Assembly: GCA_900104495.1 (NCBI GenBank)
Contig: FMXS01000003.1
Coordinates: forward strand, 500,774-564,773
Reading direction: 5' to 3'
DNA length: 64,000 nt
Source: Ruminococcaceae bacterium FB2012
Lineage (GTDB): Bacteria > Bacillota > Clostridia > Oscillospirales > Ruminococcaceae
This document shows, one piece after another, positions 60,767-64,000 of this stretch (positions are counted from its first letter, which is position 1; each line of letters opens with the position of its first letter). The notes under the pieces were generated by a model. It was not told the DNA's origin and made no database searches. It saw only the letters and a list, made by a program, of their open reading frames with translations. A program made the position numbers and the translations under genes.

Positions 60767-63190
60767 ATGAAAAAGAACACCCAGGCGGCGGAGATCAAGA
60801 GGATCTCTCCGGCTGCCGATAAGGGGCTTACAGCGGAACAGGTCAGAGAACGCGAACAGGCGGGAATGACCAACAAGCCGGTCAAGCCGCCTTCCAAATC
60901 CGTGGGGCAGATAATCGCAAGCAACGTTTTCACCTACTTCAACTTTATATTTGCGGTGATCTCGGTGCTGCTGATAATCGGCGGGACCTACAAGGATCTG
61001 ACCTTCCTGCCGGTCATCGTGACCAATACTCTCATCGGTATCGTGCAGGAAATGCGGTCGAAGTCGCTGCTCGACAAGCTGACGGTGCTCAACTCCCCCA
61101 CGGCGCTGGTCATCCGTGACGGCACGGAGCAGAAGATCGCCTCTGACAAGCTGGTAGTGGATGACATCGTAGTGTTCAAGGCGGGAGATCAGATTCCCGC
61201 GGACGCGGTGGTCATCGAAGGCAAGGTCTCGGCCAACGAAGCTCTGCTGACCGGTGAGGCTGACGAGATCGTCAAGGAGAACGGTGCCGAGCTGATGAGC
61301 GGAAGCTACATCGTTTCCGGAAGCTGCAAGGCGCGGCTCACCAAGGTGGGAGCGGATTCCTACATCTCCCAGCTGACTCTCCAGGCCAAGAAGGTAAAGA
61401 AGGGCGAGCAGTCGGAGATGATCCGTTCGCTGAACAGGATCGTCAAGATCGCGGGCTTCATCATCATCCCGCTGGGCGGACTTCAATTCTATGCTACATA
61501 CGTTGTAAGAGGCGAAAATTATACCGAGAGCATCCGGGCCACGGTGGCTTCGGTCATAGGCATGATCCCGGAGGGGCTTTTCCTGCTGGCGAGCGTTACG
61601 CTGGTCATCAGCGCCATGAGGCTTGCCCAGCAGAAGGTACTGGTCCACAATATGAAGTGCATCGAGACCCTTGCACGAGTTAACGTGCTTTGCGTGGATA
61701 AGACGGGAACTATCACCGAAAACACCATGCGGGTCACCGGGATGAAGGCGGTGGGAGGTCTTTCCGAGAAGGAGCTTTTCCCGCTGTTAAGCGATTTTGC
61801 CGCCGAACAGTCTGCGGACAACATCACAATGGCGGCCTTGAAGCAATACTACACCGAGCCCAGCGGGGCAAAGATAGTGGGCCACACGGATTTCTCCTCG
61901 GAGTTCAAATACTCCAGCGTGACCTTTGAAGACTCGGCCTATGTCCTCGGAGCGCCGGAATGGGTGCTTAGGGACAAGTACGAGGACTACCGGGTGAACA
62001 TAGAATTTGAGAGCCGCAAGGGCTACCGTGTACTTGCCTTTGCAAAATATGCCGGCAAGCCCGACGGCAAGGCCCTCACCTCGGAATGCGAGCCTCTGGC
62101 TCTGGTGCTGATAACCAATCCCGTGAGAAAGACGGCTCCTCAGACCTTCCGTTTCTTCGACCAGGAGGGCGTTGAAGTCAAGGTCATTTCGGGAGACAAT
62201 CCCATTACGGTCTCGGAGGTGGCAAAGCAGGCGGGCATCGTCAACGCGGAGAAGTATGTGGACGCATCCACCCTTACCACGGACGAAGCGATCTACGACG
62301 CCATGAAGAACTACACCGTGTTCGGGCGTGTAACGCCGGATCAGAAGCGGAAGTTCGTCAAGGCTTTGCAGTCCCAGGAGAAGGTCGTGGCAATGACGGG
62401 AGACGGAGTCAACGACATCCTCGCGCTGAAAGACGCGGACTGCTCCATTGCCATGGCTTCGGGAAGCGACGCGGCGGTACAGGCGGCACAGCTTGTTCTG
62501 CTTGACTCCGACTTCGCCCACATGACGGACGTGGTAATGGAAGGCCGTCAGGTGGTAAACAACATGGAACGTTCGGGAAGCCTGTTCCTGGTAAAGAACA
62601 TTTTCTCCATCATTCTTTCGATAGTTACGCTGATATTCGGCGTGGTATATCCGCTGACGCCGTCGCAGATCACGCTGATAAGCCTGTTCACCATAGGCAT
62701 ACCCGCCTTCCTGCTCTCGCAGGTGCCGGATCATTATCTGATAAACGGACACTTTATGAAGAACATCCTGCTGAAAGCCTTACCCGGCGCGATAACGGAC
62801 GTTTTCGTGGTGGTGGCAATGGTTATTTTCGGGCAGATATTCGAGGTATCCCAGGCGGAGATAAACACATCATCGACGATACTGCTTTCGGTGGTGGGCA
62901 TCATGGTACTGCGGCAGATAAGCAAGCCGCTGAGTTCCTACAAGATAGCTATCATCCTTCTTTGCTCGGCGGGGCTGATATTTGCCTTCCGCTTGCTGGG
63001 CTGGGCCTTCGGCACATCGGAGCTTTCCTACAAGAGCATCCTGCTGTGCGTGAATTTCGGCATCATGGCTGACACATTCCTGCGTTTCATCGCATTTATC
63101 ATACATAACACCGAGCGGATGATCTTCCACCTTAATCTGACGAAGGCATCGAAGGAAGAAGGGAAGAAGGCCGCCCGGGGAAGCAACTGA
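60767..63190 (+). CDS. Cation-transporting P-type ATPase (CtpE-like)
   Basis: 807 residues from the ATG at 60767, with AAAAGGAG before it. The actuator motif LLTGEADEI is near residue 161, the phosphorylation motif CVDKTGTITEN near 308-318, and the hinge TGDGVNDILALK near 544. Two pairs of N-terminal helices and six C-terminal ones are present; there is no N-terminal heavy-metal domain. The form resembles CtpE-like pumps linked to calcium, but the ion is not certain. It has its own promoter. Confidence 0.9.
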   Translation: MKKNTQAAEIKRISPAADKGLTAEQVREREQAGMTNKPVKPPSKSVGQIIASNVFTYFNFIFAVISVLLIIGGTYKDLTFLPVIVTNTLIGIVQEMRSKSLLDKLTVLNSPTALVIRDGTEQKIASDKLVVDDIVVFKAGDQIPADAVVIEGKVSANEALLTGEADEIVKENGAELMSGSYIVSGSCKARLTKVGADSYISQLTLQAKKVKKGEQSEMIRSLNRIVKIAGFIIIPLGGLQFYATYVVRGENYTESIRATVASVIGMIPEGLFLLASVTLVISAMRLAQQKVLVHNMKCIETLARVNVLCVDKTGTITENTMRVTGMKAVGGLSEKELFPLLSDFAAEQSADNITMAALKQYYTEPSGAKIVGHTDFSSEFKYSSVTFEDSAYVLGAPEWVLRDKYEDYRVNIEFESRKGYRVLAFAKYAGKPDGKALTSECEPLALVLITNPVRKTAPQTFRFFDQEGVEVKVISGDNPITVSEVAKQAGIVNAEKYVDASTLTTDEAIYDAMKNYTVFGRVTPDQKRKFVKALQSQEKVVAMTGDGVNDILALKDADCSIAMASGSDAAVQAAQLVLLDSDFAHMTDVVMEGRQVVNNMERSGSLFLVKNIFSIILSIVTLIFGVVYPLTPSQITLISLFTIGIPAFLLSQVPDHYLINGHFMKNILLKALPGAITDVFVVVAMVIFGQIFEVSQAEINTSSTILLSVVGIMVLRQISKPLSSYKIAIILLCSAGLIFAFRLLGWAFGTSELSYKSILLCVNFGIMADTFLRFIAFIIHNTERMIFHLNLTKASKEEGKKAARGSN

Positions 63191-63236
63191 CTGTAACGAA
63201 GGGGACTTATCCCCGCTGAGATAAGGAGGAATAAAT

Positions 63237-63761
63237 ATGGGTCTGTTTTCCAAGCTGTTCGGCAAGGCCGTTGAGGATGCCGCCGAGAGTATGTTCGGTG
63301 ACGAAAAGCACTATTTTGACAATCTCCGGGAGGACGATGCTCCTCAGCCGGTATCGCAGAAGTCCAGTCCGAATCCGCCTCCGCCGAAGAAAGGCGAGGT
63401 CGTCCGCGGGAATCTGCCCTGGGGGCCTCTGATGCCCAAGGAAGAGAACCAATATTCCTTCGGCGGGAGCTACATTGAATACTTTGACAAGGTATTCCGC
63501 GAGGAGTTCCCGGATTTCGGGATAACCCATGCTCAAGTCGAAGGAAGGTATCATCCCGCGACGGTGTTCACCTTCACCAACATCAGCGGACGCATTGTTC
63601 TGATCGTGGAGCTGATGAGCGAAAAGAGCAATGTGAAAAAGCTGGCATACAAATGCCGCAATGAAGGCACGCCTTATCTGCGCTTCTACTACGATCATCA
63701 GGGTTGGTGGAACGCGCGCTCTTATGTGGCAAACAGAGTAAGAGGGGCGCTTTCGGTATAA
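63237..63761 (+). CDS. Hypothetical protein
   Basis: 174 residues. The start MGLFSKLFGKAVEDAAESMFG is an amphipathic helix; a Pro/Ser-rich linker (about 38-52) joins it to a globular part with FGGSYIEYFDKVF and VFTFTNISGRIVLIVELMSEKS. No family is recognised. The C-terminal part may have a nuclease- or restriction-like fold, but no catalytic pattern is certain. AAGGAGG precedes the ATG. Confidence 0.65.
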   Translation: MGLFSKLFGKAVEDAAESMFGDEKHYFDNLREDDAPQPVSQKSSPNPPPPKKGEVVRGNLPWGPLMPKEENQYSFGGSYIEYFDKVFREEFPDFGITHAQVEGRYHPATVFTFTNISGRIVLIVELMSEKSNVKKLAYKCRNEGTPYLRFYYDHQGWWNARSYVANRVRGALSV

Positions 63762-63770
63762 AACTGCATA

Positions 63771-63910
63771 AAACGGAAAGAGAACGCTTTGCGCCTGTGA
63801 CGGATCAGGCACGCCGCTTCACTTGGCTTCGCAGGCAGCCGTGGCGTGTACGGTCTTGTACATCCAATAATTTATTGGATTTAACTCCTTCTCTTTCCGT
63901 TTTTCTTTTT
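63771..63910 (+). ncRNA. Candidate branched structured RNA with terminator
   Basis: AAACGGAAAGAGAA (63771-63784) pairs perfectly with 63889-63902. Inside lie three hairpins: GCCTG/CAGGC (63793-63810), CACGCC/GGCGTG (63810-63848) and TCCAATAA/TTATTGGA (63863-63879). A T-rich run follows. This is more elaborate than a plain terminator and may be a small RNA or a read-through control element. Confidence 0.4.
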
Positions 63911-64000
63911 TAGTTCACGCTGCGCGCCCTTTGGGCGCTTGGGTGCCGTCCGTTATGTGACCGTGACACCGCGTCGCGGACGGCTTAGCGTGATGTGACG
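63905..64000 (+). repeat. Dispersed intergenic repeat, copy 4 (cut by window end)
   Basis: One AGTTCACGCTGCGCG unit, the GCGCCC-TTTGGGCGC hairpin and CCGCGTCGCGGACGG are visible in the same order as copies 2 and 3. The rest lies beyond the window. Confidence 0.8.

Overview
The window reads as a stretch of a Firmicutes chromosome spanning the replication origin. The order rpmH-rnpA-yidD-yidC-khpB-parA on the minus strand, facing dnaA-dnaN-S4-recF-remB-gyrB-gyrA on the plus strand, together with SpoVT, KhpB and DUF370, points to Clostridia. The overall flavour (fairly GC-rich, secreted proteins of the type seen in cellulolytic rumen and gut cocci, DUF3793, DUF4418) suggests a Ruminococcus-like Oscillospiraceae member. 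The genus is an inference and cannot be fixed from the sequence alone. No rRNA, tRNA, prophage, transposase or CRISPR array was seen.

Layout. 1-6.0 kb (minus): a membrane protein with a Rossmann domain and a RyR domain, a secreted protein of unknown role, a MITE-like foldback repeat, and an EAL phosphodiesterase. 6.3-9.1 kb (plus): a diguanylate cyclase overlapping an orphan sugar-binding lipoprotein. 9.2-10.6 kb: DUF2325, DUF3793 and flavodoxin behind DtxR-type operators. 10.65-11.17 kb: first copy of a dispersed intergenic repeat. 11.2-17.6 kb: ZIP transporter, ABC ATPase and permease, hydrolase, methyltransferase, membrane protein and a DtxR-family regulator. 17.6-32.3 kb: a large metal/redox cluster with FTR1 permease (carrying a TM2 domain), P19/Tp34 lipoprotein, DUF2318 protein, two FtsX-type permeases and an ATPase, an FMN_bind lipoprotein, a small secreted protein, a cytochrome b/flavoprotein/iron-sulfur trio of fumarate reductase type, a transglutaminase-like lipoprotein, DUF4418, and a second ABC pair. 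32.5 kb: spoVT. 33.2-47.8 kb (minus): SseB-like, glycosyltransferase, TatD, PH-like, ParB, several acetyltransferases, MnmM, an HD-nitroreductase fusion, nucleoside phosphorylase, ParA with two parS sites, then the conserved khpB-yidC-yidD-rnpA-rpmH block. 48.3-58.6 kb (plus): the dnaA-gyrA block. 58.8-63.8 kb: an ABC exporter, a P-type ATPase and a hypothetical protein.

How the parts work together. The main accessory theme is metal, probably iron. Seven near-identical palindromes of the form GTTAGC-N4-GCTAAC lie in front of the flavodoxin operon, the FTR1/P19 region and the DUF2318 operon, and a DtxR-family repressor gene sits just upstream of FTR1. The cluster matches the P19-FTR1-DUF2318-ABC arrangement known from Campylobacter. 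At the position where thioredoxins stand in that organism, this one has a predicted flavinylated lipoprotein and a quinone-linked oxidoreductase. This is the best candidate for an undescribed system here: a redox-coupled iron uptake machine. One iron-controlled promoter also appears to end at an intrinsic terminator after about 90 nt, which could be a small regulatory RNA or an attenuator.

A second theme is a dispersed repeat with internal 25-bp (or paired 50-bp) tandem units. It is present in at least five places, usually abutting stop codons, including one piece inside the dnaA-dnaN interval. All positions were read by eye; family names rest on motifs, and no database search was run.
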